Part shown: piece by piece, positions 11,049 to 20,614 of the stretch
Layout: each line of letters begins with the position of its first letter
Numbering within the stretch: position 1 is the stretch's first letter
Source: Slackia heliotrinireducens DSM 20476
Lineage (GTDB): Bacteria > Actinomycetota > Coriobacteriia > Coriobacteriales > Eggerthellaceae
NCBI RefSeq assembly: GCF_000023885.1
Contig: NC_013165.1
Span: forward strand, 1 to 64,000
Direction: 5' to 3'
Length of the DNA stretch: 64,000 nt
The notes under the pieces: generated by a model
What the model was told of the DNA's origin: nothing
What the model saw: the letters and a program-made list of their open reading frames with translations, nothing else
Database searches by the model: none
Position numbers and translations under genes: made by a program

Positions 11049-11569
11049 CGCCTTCCATATCCCGATTTTCTTATCTATATATAGTAGGGCTGAAAATCCT
11101 AGACACATATGTTTGATTTCACTGTGGGAGCAAGTGTCTTTTGCTGCGCATATGGTTTCATCTAGGTGCGAATGGGCCTGCGGTGAGCCATCAGCATTCC
11201 TTACTCTTTCCCAACAAGAGCGGAGTCTCGTCACCACGGCATATCACGCGAAAAGAACCCGATATGAGCCGTTCGGGCTTCCGCTTTATTCGACTGATTA
11301 TTCGTTGTATAGATAAATCGACCACTAATCGTCAACAAACGTGAAAAAATTGTTTAGATGCCAATGGGTTAGTCGTATTTTCTAATATCTATAACCACCA
11401 GCAATAATGGATAATGCCAGTTCAGCTCAGTGAAATTAAATACATGGGTATGGTTTTATACCAACGCAATACATACAAAATACTTGATAAATAAAAAACT
11501 ATCTGCGAATATATATAGACTACTATAGGTGTATAGGCTGAAATTACCATGCCTTAATTCAAGCACCTG

Positions 11570-11860
11570 TAGGAGACGACGGGAAGTCTGTGGGTGTAAG
11601 GGAGATAGCGGATGTCGCTGGGTAGGGACATGCTGAAGAAGGGGTACTGCCGGTTTGGCAGTAGCTCTCCTTCGCCATGCTCCGACCAAACCTCTTTCAG
11701 GTACGCATCCCGAAAGCTCAAATATCCGCCAGGCTTCGAACGGCCGCCCCTTCGGTGGAGTCCTGGATTGGAGGCGAATTCCTCCTAGGACGAAGCCATT
11801 AGGCACGACTGATGCTGCAAACACTACGGCAGCGCAAGGGTACTTCAGTTCGACGGCACA
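11570..11860 (+). ncRNA. Highly structured RNA candidate (raiA-motif-like) upstream of the giant surface protein
   Basis: No credible gene fills 11049-11946. About 290 bases fold into many consecutive helices: AGCG/CGCT (11607-11619); a long stem 11621-11638 with 11670-11687 (15 of 18 positions pair) enclosing a perfect 7-bp hairpin TACTGCC/GGCAGTA (11645-11663); and a junction closed by GGCTTCG/CGAAGCC (11732-11738 with 11791-11797) enclosing CCGCC/GGTGG (11744-11758) and TCCT/AGGA around GGAGG/CCTCC (11761-11790). It could be a free-standing RNA or a leader of the gene at 11947. The general look recalls the raiA-motif RNA of anaerobic Firmicutes and Actinobacteria, but that name is a guess. 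Strand is inferred from the downstream gene. Ends are approximate. Confidence 0.55.
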
Positions 11861-11946
11861 ATTAGAAATCAAACGCAGCAGAGTCGTCGACACCTTGAGC
11901 TGAGCGTTGAGATAGTTGATAAGAAACGGAAATTAAGGAGGAAGCA

Positions 11947-14900
11947 ATGGTAGGGTTGCTATCCAAATTAAAGCTGAAGAAGAAAGCAGCTGCGATCACA
12001 GCAATGATTGCGCTTGCGGTCGCCACTTTGGGCGTCACAGCTTTCACAGCTTTCGGTGCTGCGGGTACTACGCCTCCGCACACGAAGAATCTTACAGACA
12101 ATCACGATGGCACGTACACCATCTCTCTTGATGTGGTGGGCGAATCGGAGAGGAAGCCGAACCCCGTCAATGTCATCGTGATTCTGGATAACTCGGGATC
12201 CATGGATACGAGGACTGGCGGATACGGATCTCAAACGCGTATGGCTGCCGCACAAAACGCGGTTAACAACCTCGCGAGGTCGCTCTACGCATACAATACA
12301 ACAGAGTTCCCGGACCTGGTTCAAATGGCGCTCGTGGGCTTCTCCACGACTGGCAGTGTTGTCCAAGGTCCGACAAATAGCTACAACACGTTCTCCGGTG
12401 CTGTGAACAGATTGGACGCCGACGGCGGCACCAACTGGGAGGACGCCCTCCAGGACGCTGCGGGAATCAACTTCAACGACGACGATCCCACCTACGTGAT
12501 CTTCGTCTCCGACGGCAACCCTACGTTCCGCAACACGCGCGGCAACTATAACCCCATGGATAATTATTACTACAATACATGGGGTGTCTATGGTAATGGT
12601 AGCGATTCGCAGACGGTAGCGGGCATTGCGGCGGCCACGACCATCGCGCGTTGCTACGAGCATGCTGTCGATGATGCAGAGTCACTCGCAACGAGCGTTG
12701 GCGCAGACCACTTCTACACTATCGGTGCCTACGGCAACGTTGACCGCATGCGGAGTCTGACCACAGATGCCGGCGCGCCTGCGGGCAACTACTTCTCCGC
12801 TGCGAACACGACCGATCTCCAGAATGCTCTGGCTGCGATTCTCGCCCAGATCGAGAAGGCGGGCATCGGCTCCGTCGAGATTGAGGACGGCACCACTAAC
12901 CAGGTGGCCACCTCCTCAGGTGTTGCCGAGCTGCTCGAGGTCGACACCTCCTCCTTCCAGTACTACAAGGACGGCGTCGAGTGGGCGGATGCCCCTGAGG
13001 CAGAGTTCGTGAACGGCGCGGTCGAGTGGGACCTCTCCTCGGTTGGTGTCCTCGACGACGGCGTGAAGTACACCGTCACCTTCGACTGCTATCCCAGCCA
13101 GTACACTTATGACACTATCGCCAGGCTGAAGAATGGCGACCTTCAATACTCCAAACTTGACCCTGAGGTCCAGAAATACATTGTTGATAACGGAAACGGC
13201 ACTTATTCGCTTCGCACCAATACCACCGCGACGCTTGATTGGGACGACACTCGTACCGACGATGACGAAAAGGCGGTTACTTACGATAATCCCGATCCCG
13301 TTCGCACCGACTCCTCCACTCTGCCGGTGAACAAAGAGTGGGAGGGTGGCACCCCCGATGTTGATGAGCTCGACATCACCGTCATGATGGACGGGACCAC
13401 GGAGTTCCACACCGCCACGATTTCCGACGACAACGGTTGGGCCACGAGCTCCTTCATCTCTCCCGGCATCATCAAGAACGGCAAGGTGCTGAGTGGCGCC
13501 GAGGGCCATGACTTCAATTTTGCCGAGCTTGGCGACGAGCAGTATCACTGGGAGCTCGATTCTCCGACCGTGCACCCGATGCTTATCAATGGCACGCTGA
13601 CCATGCTCGTAAAGGTTGACGGTACACACCCCGCTCCTTCCGGTGCAACAACTTACGAGTTCAATAACGCCACCTACTACGTGGACAATGCAGCTGCCGG
13701 CCTGACGGCCACCAACCACCGTCGTTCCAACCTGAACCTGACTAAGGTTGTTACCGGCGAGGACGCCCCTGCAGACGCCACGTTCCCGTTCACGCTGACG
13801 GTCAACAACTCCAAGGCTCCCGCGACCGAGCCCACGGACGACCCCGACCACAACTCCGACTACTGGGTTTGGTTCTCGATCTACGACACCAAGGCTGGCG
13901 CCACCGTTACGGACGCCACTGTCTCCGGCTCGGGCGTTGTTGGTCCTAGTGCCAACGGCTACTACTATGCCCCCAGCGGCACTGCTATCTCCGTCCAGAT
14001 GAAGGCCAATTGGAACCTCCGCTTCACCAACCTGCCTTCCGGCACCACGTACACCTTCGCGGAGGGCACTCTTGCCGACGGCTTCGCCTTCAACAAGGCC
14101 GAACTGACCCAAGGGACTGATACCACCTTCTCGGCAGGCCAGACCTCCACGGGCACCATCCAGAACACCAAGACGAGCTATACCGTCACCTACACCAACG
14201 ACTACGCCCTCACCAACCTCGAGATCACCAAGGTTTGGGCCGACAACCATGACCAGGACGGCAAGCGCCTGAGCGCCGATGAACTCAAGGCCAAGCTGAA
14301 GCTTTCGCCCTCAGTTGAAGGCGCCGAGCCGACCGTTGTCGATAACGATGATGACACCTACACCATCACCTACACTGGCCTGCCGCGCTTCAACAATGGT
14401 GAAGAGGTCGAGTACACAGTGACCGAATCTGCCATCGATGGTTACACCACCACTGGCAGCCCTGCGAAGGACCACGGCACCATTACCAACACCCATACGC
14501 CTGAGACCACTGAGGTCACTGTCGTGAAGGTCTGGGACGACTCCGATGATATCGGCAAGATCCGTCCGGGCTCCATCAACGCTCAGCTGACCGCCGACGG
14601 CACCGCCTCCGGCGACCCCGTTGCGCTGAACGCTGACAACGAGTGGACCTACACTTGGGAGAACCTGCCCAAGTACAAGGACGGCAAGGCAATTGAGTAC
14701 TCTGCCGACGAGACTGCAGTGCCCGCTGGCTACAAGAAGACTGGCCCCGTGAAGACCGAGACCGACACCGGTGTCACCTTCACCGTGACCAACACCTACA
14801 ATCCGAAGCCCGTCTCTGTTGACCCGCCTGTCCAGAAGGTCATCACCGGCAAAGACGACCTCTACAACAAGGGTGACTTCACCTTCAAGATTGAGGCTGT

Positions 14901-17900
14901 GACCGAGGGTGCCCCGATGCCCGAGAACACGAGCATCACCAACAGCGCTGATTACGAGTTTGAGGGCAAGACTGGCTTCTACGAGTTTGGCGAGATTACC
15001 TTCACCAAGCCTGGCACCTACACCTATAAGGTGACCGAGTCCGGCGACGTCGACGGCGTTACCAACGACCCGGCTGCCGAGACCGGCAAGGAGCTCACCT
15101 TCACCGTGACCGACGACGGCACGGGCAAGCTGGTCGTGGACCCGACCACCGACCAGGTGCAGCTCTCCTTCACCAACGTCTACGATGCCGACGGCGAGGC
15201 GAGCATCGTCGTGAGCAAGGAGATTGCTGGCGCTGCCTGGCCTGCTGGCAAGACCCTGACGCTCACCATCGCTGGTGCCAATGGCGCTCCGATGCCCGAT
15301 AACACCACCGCCACTCTTGATGCTGCTGGCAGTGTGACCTTCGGCCCCATCAAGTATGGTCTGTCTGACAAGGACAAGGAATACACCTACACCATCACCG
15401 AGGACAGCTTTGGTGCCGGCTGGTCTGGCGCGCCCGCTTCCGTCAAGGCTACCGTCAAGGTTTCCGATAACGGAGACGGCACCCTGAAGGCCGACGTTAC
15501 CTACGACCCGACCGATGCTAAGTTCACCAACACCTATAAGGCAACTGGCAACGCTACCCTTGAGGTCGAGAAGAAGCTCGAGGGTGCTGCATGGCCCGAG
15601 GGCAAGACCCTGACTATGACGCTCGCCGGCCAGGATGGCGCTCCGATGCCCGCCGAGGGTGGCGAGACCGTTAAGCTGACCGCGGCAGGCAAGGCGACCT
15701 TCGGTGACATCACCTACACCGAGGCCGACATCAACAAGACCTACACCTACACCATTTCCGAGGATGGCTTCGGCAACGGTTGGACCGGCTCCGGCGACGT
15801 GACCGCCACAGTGAAGGTCACCGACAACGGCGACGGCACGCTGAAGACCGAGGTCACCTACAGCCCTGAAAATGACACCATCACCAACACCTACAAGGCA
15901 GCTGGTGAGATCGAGCTCTTCGCTGGCAAGAAGCTTGAAGTTGAAAGCGGAAACAATGCTCCCGACGTGACCGGCAAGTACACCCTGACTCTCGAAGCCC
16001 AGGATGGCGCCCCGATGCCTGAGGGTGCCACCGACGGCAAGGTCGAGATCAAGAACGCTGACGGCGACGGCACCATGACCACCTTTGGCAAGATTGCCTT
16101 CACCGAGGCCGACGCCGGCAAGACCTATACCTACAAGGTCACCGAGACCGGCACCGTTGACGGCGTCGTGAACGGTACCGCCGAGTACACCGTGACCGTC
16201 GAGGTTACTGACAACGGCAACGGCACCCTGACCGCAACCGCTACCCCGGATGCTGAGACGCTCTTCACTAATACATATGAGGTTGAGCCCACCACGGCCA
16301 GCTTCCCTGTGAAGAAGGTTGTTAGCGTGCCCGAAGGACAGACTGGTCCTGCCGAGTGGAGCTACGACATTGCAGTTGCCGCCAATGACGGCGCACCTGA
16401 GGTCGAGACCATGACCGGCACGGTCGATCAGGACAGCGACACCGCAAACTTCGGTCCGTTTACGTTCGATGCTCCTGGCACTTACACCTACACCGTTACC
16501 GAGACCGGTACCGTGGCTGGCATCACCAACGATGCCGACGCAACGACTGGCAAGATTGTCACCATCACCGTTGTTGACAACGGCGACGGCACCATGACTG
16601 CAACGGCTGACTCCACCGAGGAGAACCCCGTCACCTTCACCAACACCTACAGCGTGGAGCCTACGACCGCTGAGTTCCCGGTGAAGAAGATCATGTCCGT
16701 GCCCGAGGGCGTCGACGGTCCTTCTAAGTGGTCTTACACCATCGGTGTTGCTGCCGGCGAGGGTGCACCCGAGGCCGAGGCCATGACCGGCACGGTCGAC
16801 CAGGACAACGACACTGCCACCTTCGGTCCGTTTGAGTTCACTGCTCCTGGCGAGTACACCTACACCGTGACCGAGACCGGCACCGTTGCAGGCGTCACCA
16901 ACGACACCGCCGCATCTACCGGCAAGACCGTTACCGTGACCGTGGTTGACAACGGCGACGGCACCATGACTGCAACGGCTGACTCCACCGAGGAGAACCC
17001 CGTCTCCTTCACCAACACCTACAATGTCGACCCTGCAACGGTTGTAATCCCGGCAACGAAGGTTCTTGAGATTCCTGAAGGCTTGGATGGCCCGGAGAAC
17101 GCTTCCTGGACGGTCAGCATTGCTGCCGCCTCCGACGGCGCCCCGATGCCTGAAACCACTGAGTACACCGTGGCCCCTGGCCAGACCGTGAGCTTCGGAG
17201 ATATCTCCTTCGCAAAGCCTGGCGACTACCAGTACACAGTTACCGAGTCCGGTACCGTCCCTGGTGTTACCAACGGGCAGGAAAACTACACTGTCAAGGT
17301 TTCCGTTGTCGACAACGGCGATGGCACCCTGACTGCTACGGCTGACTACAACGAGGAGAACCCGGTCACCTTTACCAACAAGTACAACGCCGAACCGACC
17401 AAGGCTGCTCTCGAGGTGATGAAGGACCTCACCGGCACCCCGCTGACTGCTGGCGCCTTCGAGTTCGAACTCACCTTCGGTGACGAAGTGATCCAGACCA
17501 AGACCAATGATGCAAACGGCATCGTCAATTTCGACGAGATCACTTACGAAAAGCCCGGCACCTACACCTACACCATCTCCGAGAAGAACGGTGGCAAGGG
17601 TGGCTACAGCTACGATACCAACACCGTTACCGCTACCGTTACGGTGACCGACAATCGTGAGGGTGGCCTCGTGGCCGACGTTACGTACAGCGGCGACACC
17701 ACGTTCAAGAATACCTATGAGGCTTCCGGCGATGTGGATCTGAGCGCTGCCAAGAAGCTCACCGGTCGTACGCTTGAGGCTGACCAGTTCTCCTTCGAGC
17801 TGCTGGATGCTGACGGCAACGTGATCGAGACCGTGACGAACAATGCTTCCGGTGCGGTTCAGTTCAGCACTTTGAACTACGACCAGACCATCTTCGATGA

Positions 17901-18792
17901 TCAGGCAACCGATGAGGCTGCTGCCGATGATCAGGCAACCGGCGATGACGCCGTGACTGGCCTTGAGGATGTCGCAGCAACCGACGAGACTGCTACCGAC
18001 GAAGCTGCCGCAACCGACGAGGGTGCCGCTGAAGAGACCGACGCTGAGGCTGCCGCAACCGACGAGGCTGCCGAAGGCGAAGCTGTCGAAGGCGAGGCTG
18101 TCGAAGGCGAGGCTGCTGCTGAGGAGACCGACGCTAAGGCTGCCGATGCTGCCGAGGCCGAGGTTGTCGAAACCGCAGCCGAAGCCGAAGCCGAACCGCG
18201 CACCAAGACCTTCAACTACACCATCCGTGAGGTTGCAGGCGATGCTGCAGGCTACATCTACGACACGCACGAAATCGGCGTGACCGTGACCGTGACCGAC
18301 AACGACGACGGCACCCTGACCGCAGTTCCCGAATACAGCGGTGAGACCACCTTCGTCAACACCTATGAGGCATCTGGTGAGGCGCAGTTCAACGGCACCA
18401 AGACCGTCGAAGGCACCGAGCTTGCCGAAGGCCAGTTCACCTTCCAGCTGAAGGATGAAAAGGGCGCAGTGCTGAGCGAAGCCACCAACGATGCTGACGG
18501 CAACTTCAGCTTCGACGTGATCAACTACGCTCAGAACGCCGAGCAGACCGATGCCGACACGGGTACCTTCAAGTACACGATCGTCGAGGTCAACGACGGC
18601 CAGACTGGTTACACCTACGACAGCCATGTCTGCGATGTGACCGTGACCGTGACCGACAACGGCGACGGCACCCTGGGCCACCGAGGTCGAGTACTCCGAC
18701 GGCGAAGCCGCTGCGTTCGTGAATCCGTACCAGCCGCTGGCTACCAGCATCAACCTGTACGGCACCAAGGTGCTCGAGGGCCGCGACCTTAA
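11947..18792 (+). CDS. Giant VWA / Cna-B / FctA-repeat surface adhesin, main part (frameshifted near the end)
   Basis: This is a secreted, probably wall-anchored adhesin. The 2281-residue frame begins after a strong AAGGAGG site with a signal peptide (hydrophobic core about 14-38). A von Willebrand A domain with MIDAS motif DNSGSM (81-86) follows to about 300. Cna-B-like domains come next (LPVNKEWEGG, LNLTKVVTGED, LEITKVWADN, VTVVKVWDDS), and then ten tandem FctA/Spy0128-type pilin repeats, each opening with a KK/KV lysine segment and closing with FTNTY. These folds usually carry Lys-Asn isopeptide bonds. An Ala/Glu/Asp/Thr-rich stretch interrupts one repeat at about 1984-2083. Around 18675-18677 one extra G shifts the frame; the last 39 residues here are out-of-frame. 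The true C-terminus is in the next entry. Confidence 0.9.
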   Translation: MVGLLSKLKLKKKAAAITAMIALAVATLGVTAFTAFGAAGTTPPHTKNLTDNHDGTYTISLDVVGESERKPNPVNVIVILDNSGSMDTRTGGYGSQTRMAAAQNAVNNLARSLYAYNTTEFPDLVQMALVGFSTTGSVVQGPTNSYNTFSGAVNRLDADGGTNWEDALQDAAGINFNDDDPTYVIFVSDGNPTFRNTRGNYNPMDNYYYNTWGVYGNGSDSQTVAGIAAATTIARCYEHAVDDAESLATSVGADHFYTIGAYGNVDRMRSLTTDAGAPAGNYFSAANTTDLQNALAAILAQIEKAGIGSVEIEDGTTNQVATSSGVAELLEVDTSSFQYYKDGVEWADAPEAEFVNGAVEWDLSSVGVLDDGVKYTVTFDCYPSQYTYDTIARLKNGDLQYSKLDPEVQKYIVDNGNGTYSLRTNTTATLDWDDTRTDDDEKAVTYDNPDPVRTDSSTLPVNKEWEGGTPDVDELDITVMMDGTTEFHTATISDDNGWATSSFISPGIIKNGKVLSGAEGHDFNFAELGDEQYHWELDSPTVHPMLINGTLTMLVKVDGTHPAPSGATTYEFNNATYYVDNAAAGLTATNHRRSNLNLTKVVTGEDAPADATFPFTLTVNNSKAPATEPTDDPDHNSDYWVWFSIYDTKAGATVTDATVSGSGVVGPSANGYYYAPSGTAISVQMKANWNLRFTNLPSGTTYTFAEGTLADGFAFNKAELTQGTDTTFSAGQTSTGTIQNTKTSYTVTYTNDYALTNLEITKVWADNHDQDGKRLSADELKAKLKLSPSVEGAEPTVVDNDDDTYTITYTGLPRFNNGEEVEYTVTESAIDGYTTTGSPAKDHGTITNTHTPETTEVTVVKVWDDSDDIGKIRPGSINAQLTADGTASGDPVALNADNEWTYTWENLPKYKDGKAIEYSADETAVPAGYKKTGPVKTETDTGVTFTVTNTYNPKPVSVDPPVQKVITGKDDLYNKGDFTFKIEAVTEGAPMPENTSITNSADYEFEGKTGFYEFGEITFTKPGTYTYKVTESGDVDGVTNDPAAETGKELTFTVTDDGTGKLVVDPTTDQVQLSFTNVYDADGEASIVVSKEIAGAAWPAGKTLTLTIAGANGAPMPDNTTATLDAAGSVTFGPIKYGLSDKDKEYTYTITEDSFGAGWSGAPASVKATVKVSDNGDGTLKADVTYDPTDAKFTNTYKATGNATLEVEKKLEGAAWPEGKTLTMTLAGQDGAPMPAEGGETVKLTAAGKATFGDITYTEADINKTYTYTISEDGFGNGWTGSGDVTATVKVTDNGDGTLKTEVTYSPENDTITNTYKAAGEIELFAGKKLEVESGNNAPDVTGKYTLTLEAQDGAPMPEGATDGKVEIKNADGDGTMTTFGKIAFTEADAGKTYTYKVTETGTVDGVVNGTAEYTVTVEVTDNGNGTLTATATPDAETLFTNTYEVEPTTASFPVKKVVSVPEGQTGPAEWSYDIAVAANDGAPEVETMTGTVDQDSDTANFGPFTFDAPGTYTYTVTETGTVAGITNDADATTGKIVTITVVDNGDGTMTATADSTEENPVTFTNTYSVEPTTAEFPVKKIMSVPEGVDGPSKWSYTIGVAAGEGAPEAEAMTGTVDQDNDTATFGPFEFTAPGEYTYTVTETGTVAGVTNDTAASTGKTVTVTVVDNGDGTMTATADSTEENPVSFTNTYNVDPATVVIPATKVLEIPEGLDGPENASWTVSIAAASDGAPMPETTEYTVAPGQTVSFGDISFAKPGDYQYTVTESGTVPGVTNGQENYTVKVSVVDNGDGTLTATADYNEENPVTFTNKYNAEPTKAALEVMKDLTGTPLTAGAFEFELTFGDEVIQTKTNDANGIVNFDEITYEKPGTYTYTISEKNGGKGGYSYDTNTVTATVTVTDNREGGLVADVTYSGDTTFKNTYEASGDVDLSAAKKLTGRTLEADQFSFELLDADGNVIETVTNNASGAVQFSTLNYDQTIFDDQATDEAAADDQATGDDAVTGLEDVAATDETATDEAAATDEGAAEETDAEAAATDEAAEGEAVEGEAVEGEAAAEETDAKAADAAEAEVVETAAEAEAEPRTKTFNYTIREVAGDAAGYIYDTHEIGVTVTVTDNDDGTLTAVPEYSGETTFVNTYEASGEAQFNGTKTVEGTELAEGQFTFQLKDEKGAVLSEATNDADGNFSFDVINYAQNAEQTDADTGTFKYTIVEVNDGQTGYTYDSHVCDVTVTVTDNGDGTLGHRGRVLRRRSRCVRESVPAAGYQHQPVRHQGARGPRP
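17890..18200 (+). repeat. Acidic low-complexity tandem repeats inside a pilin-like domain
   Basis: Imperfect units encoding ATDEAA, EGEAVEGEAVEGEA and EETDA runs occupy about 100 codons between LNYDQTIF and RTKTFNYTIREVAGD. The neighbouring repeats have no such insert. It is almost free of aromatic and basic residues. Confidence 0.85.
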
Positions 18793-19237
18793 GGCCGGCG
18801 AGTTCTCCTTCACCCTGACGGACGACAAGGGCAACGTGCGCAAGACCGTGACCAACGCCGCTGACGGAAGCATCGACTTCGGCATGCTGCTCTTCGAGCA
18901 CGAAGGCACCTACACCTACACCGTGGCTGAGGTCAAGGGCGACGACTCCACGATCACCTACGACGAATCTGTCAAGACCTTTACGGTCGAGGTTGTGGAC
19001 GAGGGCGGCCAGCTGGTCGCAACCGCGAGCTGCGAGGACGGCGAGAAGGCAGTGTTCACCAACAAGTACACTGCTCCTGAGCCCGATCCGACTCCGGATC
19101 CGAAGCCCAAACCCGAGCCTGAGAAGCCTGTGATTCCGAAGACCGGCGACGACACCCCGATCACCGGCCTGGGCATCCTGGCTGTGGCAGCCGTCGCTGT
19201 GATTGGCGTGGCAGCCCGCCGCAAGAGCCAGCTGTAA
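18719..19237 (+). CDS. C-terminal part of the giant surface adhesin, with LPXTG-type anchor (in shifted frame)
   Basis: In this frame, homology resumes immediately after the shift (ATEVEYSDGEAAAFVNPYQPL, from about 18677). The eleventh FctA-like repeat follows (INLYGTKVLEGRDLKAGEFSF ... VFTNKYT), then a Pro-rich spacer, the sorting signal IPKTGDDTP, a hydrophobic helix and a basic tail ending RRKSQL. The ATG at 18719 has no ribosome site, so this is not an independent gene but the end of the one starting at 11947. Without the shift the protein would have about 2430 residues and be covalently anchored by a housekeeping sortase. As sequenced, the product would be truncated and unanchored. Confidence 0.88.
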   Translation: MNPYQPLATSINLYGTKVLEGRDLKAGEFSFTLTDDKGNVRKTVTNAADGSIDFGMLLFEHEGTYTYTVAEVKGDDSTITYDESVKTFTVEVVDEGGQLVATASCEDGEKAVFTNKYTAPEPDPTPDPKPKPEPEKPVIPKTGDDTPITGLGILAVAAVAVIGVAARRKSQL

Positions 19238-19260
19238 CACGCTGAGCGCATAGCGCACCT

Positions 19261-19293
19261 AAGAGGCGGTCCTTTGGGGCCGCCTCTTCTTTC
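19261..19293 (+). terminator. Terminator of the giant adhesin gene
   Basis: A perfect 9-bp stem (AAGAGGCGG / CCGCCTCTT) closes a 10-nt loop and is followed by CTTT, 24 bp after the stop codon. Confidence 0.85.
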
Positions 19294-19338
19294 CAGGTCG
19301 ACGTGCGGCGGCATGGGACATCCGGCGGGACGACGGGC

Positions 19339-19424
19339 GGCGGGACAACGGGGACGGAGGGTATTGTCCCTTCGTTGACGTGTGTCAACGAAGGGACAAT
19401 ACCCTCCGTCCCCGTTGTCCCGCC
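19339..19424. repeat. Long perfect palindrome, family A copy 1
   Basis: Two 41-nt arms (19339-19379 and 19384-19424) are perfectly complementary around a GTGT loop. The outer arm contains GGACAACGGGGACGGAGGG and the inner arm TATTGTCCCTTCGTTGAC. A near-identical palindrome occurs at 29035-29118. To the right, the CGTCCCCGTTGTCC unit is repeated twice more up to about 19456. It behaves like a REP or MITE-type intergenic palindrome. Confidence 0.85.
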
Positions 19425-19541
19425 CTCCGTCCCCGTTGTCCCGTCCCCGTTGTCCGCCCCCTTAAAGAGTGGAATGTGTGCAGCCCCTCGCGACGAAGCA
19501 CCAGGTGGCGTATCATTTTGCTCCGCAAGAGAGGAGTCCGC

Positions 19542-20267
19542 ATGCCAGGTTTGGGAACTATCATCAACGTCGTCGCCATTGTCGTGGGCGGCGTTTTGGG
19601 TACGTTGCTTTCCGACCGCTTCTCCAACGCCATGCAAGAGGCCCTTATGAAAGCCAGCGCGGTATGCGTGCTGTTCATTGGTCTTGCCGGCGCCTTGTCA
19701 GGCATGATTTCCATTCAGGACGGCGTGCTTGTGTCCGGGCGTTCCCTTCTCATTATCCTGAGTCTGATCCTCGGTACGATCATCGGTACCATTATCGACA
19801 TCGACGGGGCCATCACGCGATTCGGCGACTGGCTCAAGCTGAAGACCGGCAACGCCAAAGAAGCCACCTTTACCGAGGCTTTCGTCACTGCATCCATAAC
19901 CGTGTGCGTCGGTGCCATGGCGGTCGTCGGTGCCGTTGAGGATGCCTTGACCAGCGACATTTCCATCCTCGAGACCAAAGCCATTCTCGACTTCATCATC
20001 GTTATGGCCATGACCTGCTCCCTCGGCAAAGGCTGCGCGTTTTCCGCCATCCCTGTAGGCATCTTCCAAGGCTCCGTCACGGTGCTGGCGGTGCTGATCA
20101 AACCCCTGATGACCGCTGCAGCCATCGCCAATCTTTCCATGGTTGGTTCCATTCTCATCTTCTGTGTGGGCATCAATCTGATGTGGCCGCGTTCAGTCAA
20201 TGTGGCGAACATGCTGCCCGCGGTTATCATCGCGCCCGCCCTTGCATTTCTTCCCGTAGTGCTGTAA
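19542..20267 (+). CDS. DUF554 family membrane protein
   Basis: This is a 241-residue integral membrane protein of the DUF554 (YdfK-like) family, whose transport substrate is not established. It opens with [23 protein letters not shown], the family's N-terminal glycine-rich helix, and shows about seven hydrophobic segments, including the conserved [18 protein letters not shown] and [17 protein letters not shown] regions. The ATG at 19542 is preceded by GAGAGGAG. Earlier in-frame starts run into the palindromic repeat and add no family sequence. It stands between the surface-protein terminator and a DUF1653 gene. Confidence 0.9.
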   Translation: MPGLGTIINVVAIVVGGVLGTLLSDRFSNAMQEALMKASAVCVLFIGLAGALSGMISIQDGVLVSGRSLLIILSLILGTIIGTIIDIDGAITRFGDWLKLKTGNAKEATFTEAFVTASITVCVGAMAVVGAVEDALTSDISILETKAILDFIIVMAMTCSLGKGCAFSAIPVGIFQGSVTVLAVLIKPLMTAAAIANLSMVGSILIFCVGINLMWPRSVNVANMLPAVIIAPALAFLPVVL

Positions 20268-20332
20268 CAGTCTTCGACCTGCGGATTTATCCAGCCCGCG
20301 GATCCATGTCGATTATTCCGATTGGAGACCCC

Positions 20333-20572
20333 ATGCAAGACATCACCCCAGGTCTATATCGTCATTTCAAAGGCAACATGTACGAGGTCATCGGTGTTGC
20401 GCGTCATTCCGAAACCGAGGAGCCTCTGGTGGTGTATCGTGCGCTTTATGGCGACCACGGTTTGTGGGCGCGGCCCTACGATATGTTCGCCAGCGAAGTC
20501 GATCACGACAAGTATCCCGAGGTCACCCAGCGGTACCGCTTCGAACGTGTAGACGAGGCATCGCGTTCGTAA
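20333..20572 (+). CDS. DUF1653 domain protein
   Basis: This small 79-residue protein matches the DUF1653 pattern: [48 protein letters not shown], then a short charged tail. The family is a compact beta-rich fold found alone or in larger proteins; its role is unknown. The ATG at 20333 has GGAG 5 bp upstream. An ATG at 20306 would add nine residues without a good ribosome site. It lies 65 bp after the DUF554 gene and 42 bp before tadA, so it may be co-transcribed with the former. Confidence 0.85.
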   Translation: MQDITPGLYRHFKGNMYEVIGVARHSETEEPLVVYRALYGDHGLWARPYDMFASEVDHDKYPEVTQRYRFERVDEASRS

Positions 20573-20601
20573 CGCCTGACGGGTAAGCCGCGGCCGTCAG
20601 G

Positions 20602-20607
20602 TATAAT
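20602..20607 (+). promoter_or_regulatory. Perfect -10 element (TATAAT), possible leaderless promoter of tadA
   Basis: TATAAT ends 7 bp before the ATG at 20615. Transcription would start at or next to that codon, giving a leaderless mRNA. The other ATG (20606) overlaps the hexamer and so could not lie in such a transcript. No clear -35 is seen. Confidence 0.55.
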
Positions 20608-20614
20608 GGCACCT

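Noticed and set aside
11456-11893. A 145-codon minus-strand open frame over the structured RNA
   Set aside because: Its sequence follows from the RNA stems and has no protein-like pattern or ribosome site. RNA structure explains the region better.
18670-18680. Homopolymer phase variation as cause of the adhesin frameshift
   Set aside because: The G run is only three bases, too short for ordinary slipped-strand switching; kept only as a possibility in the finding.
14311-18909. A 1532-codon open frame on the minus strand across the adhesin gene
   Set aside because: It is the mirror of a repetitive, codon-biased plus-strand gene with clear domains; the product shows only Gly/Val/Leu-rich low-complexity sequence and no ribosome site.
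19339-19456. CRISPR-like array
   Set aside because: Repeats are palindromic and directly adjacent, without regular unique spacers or cas genes.
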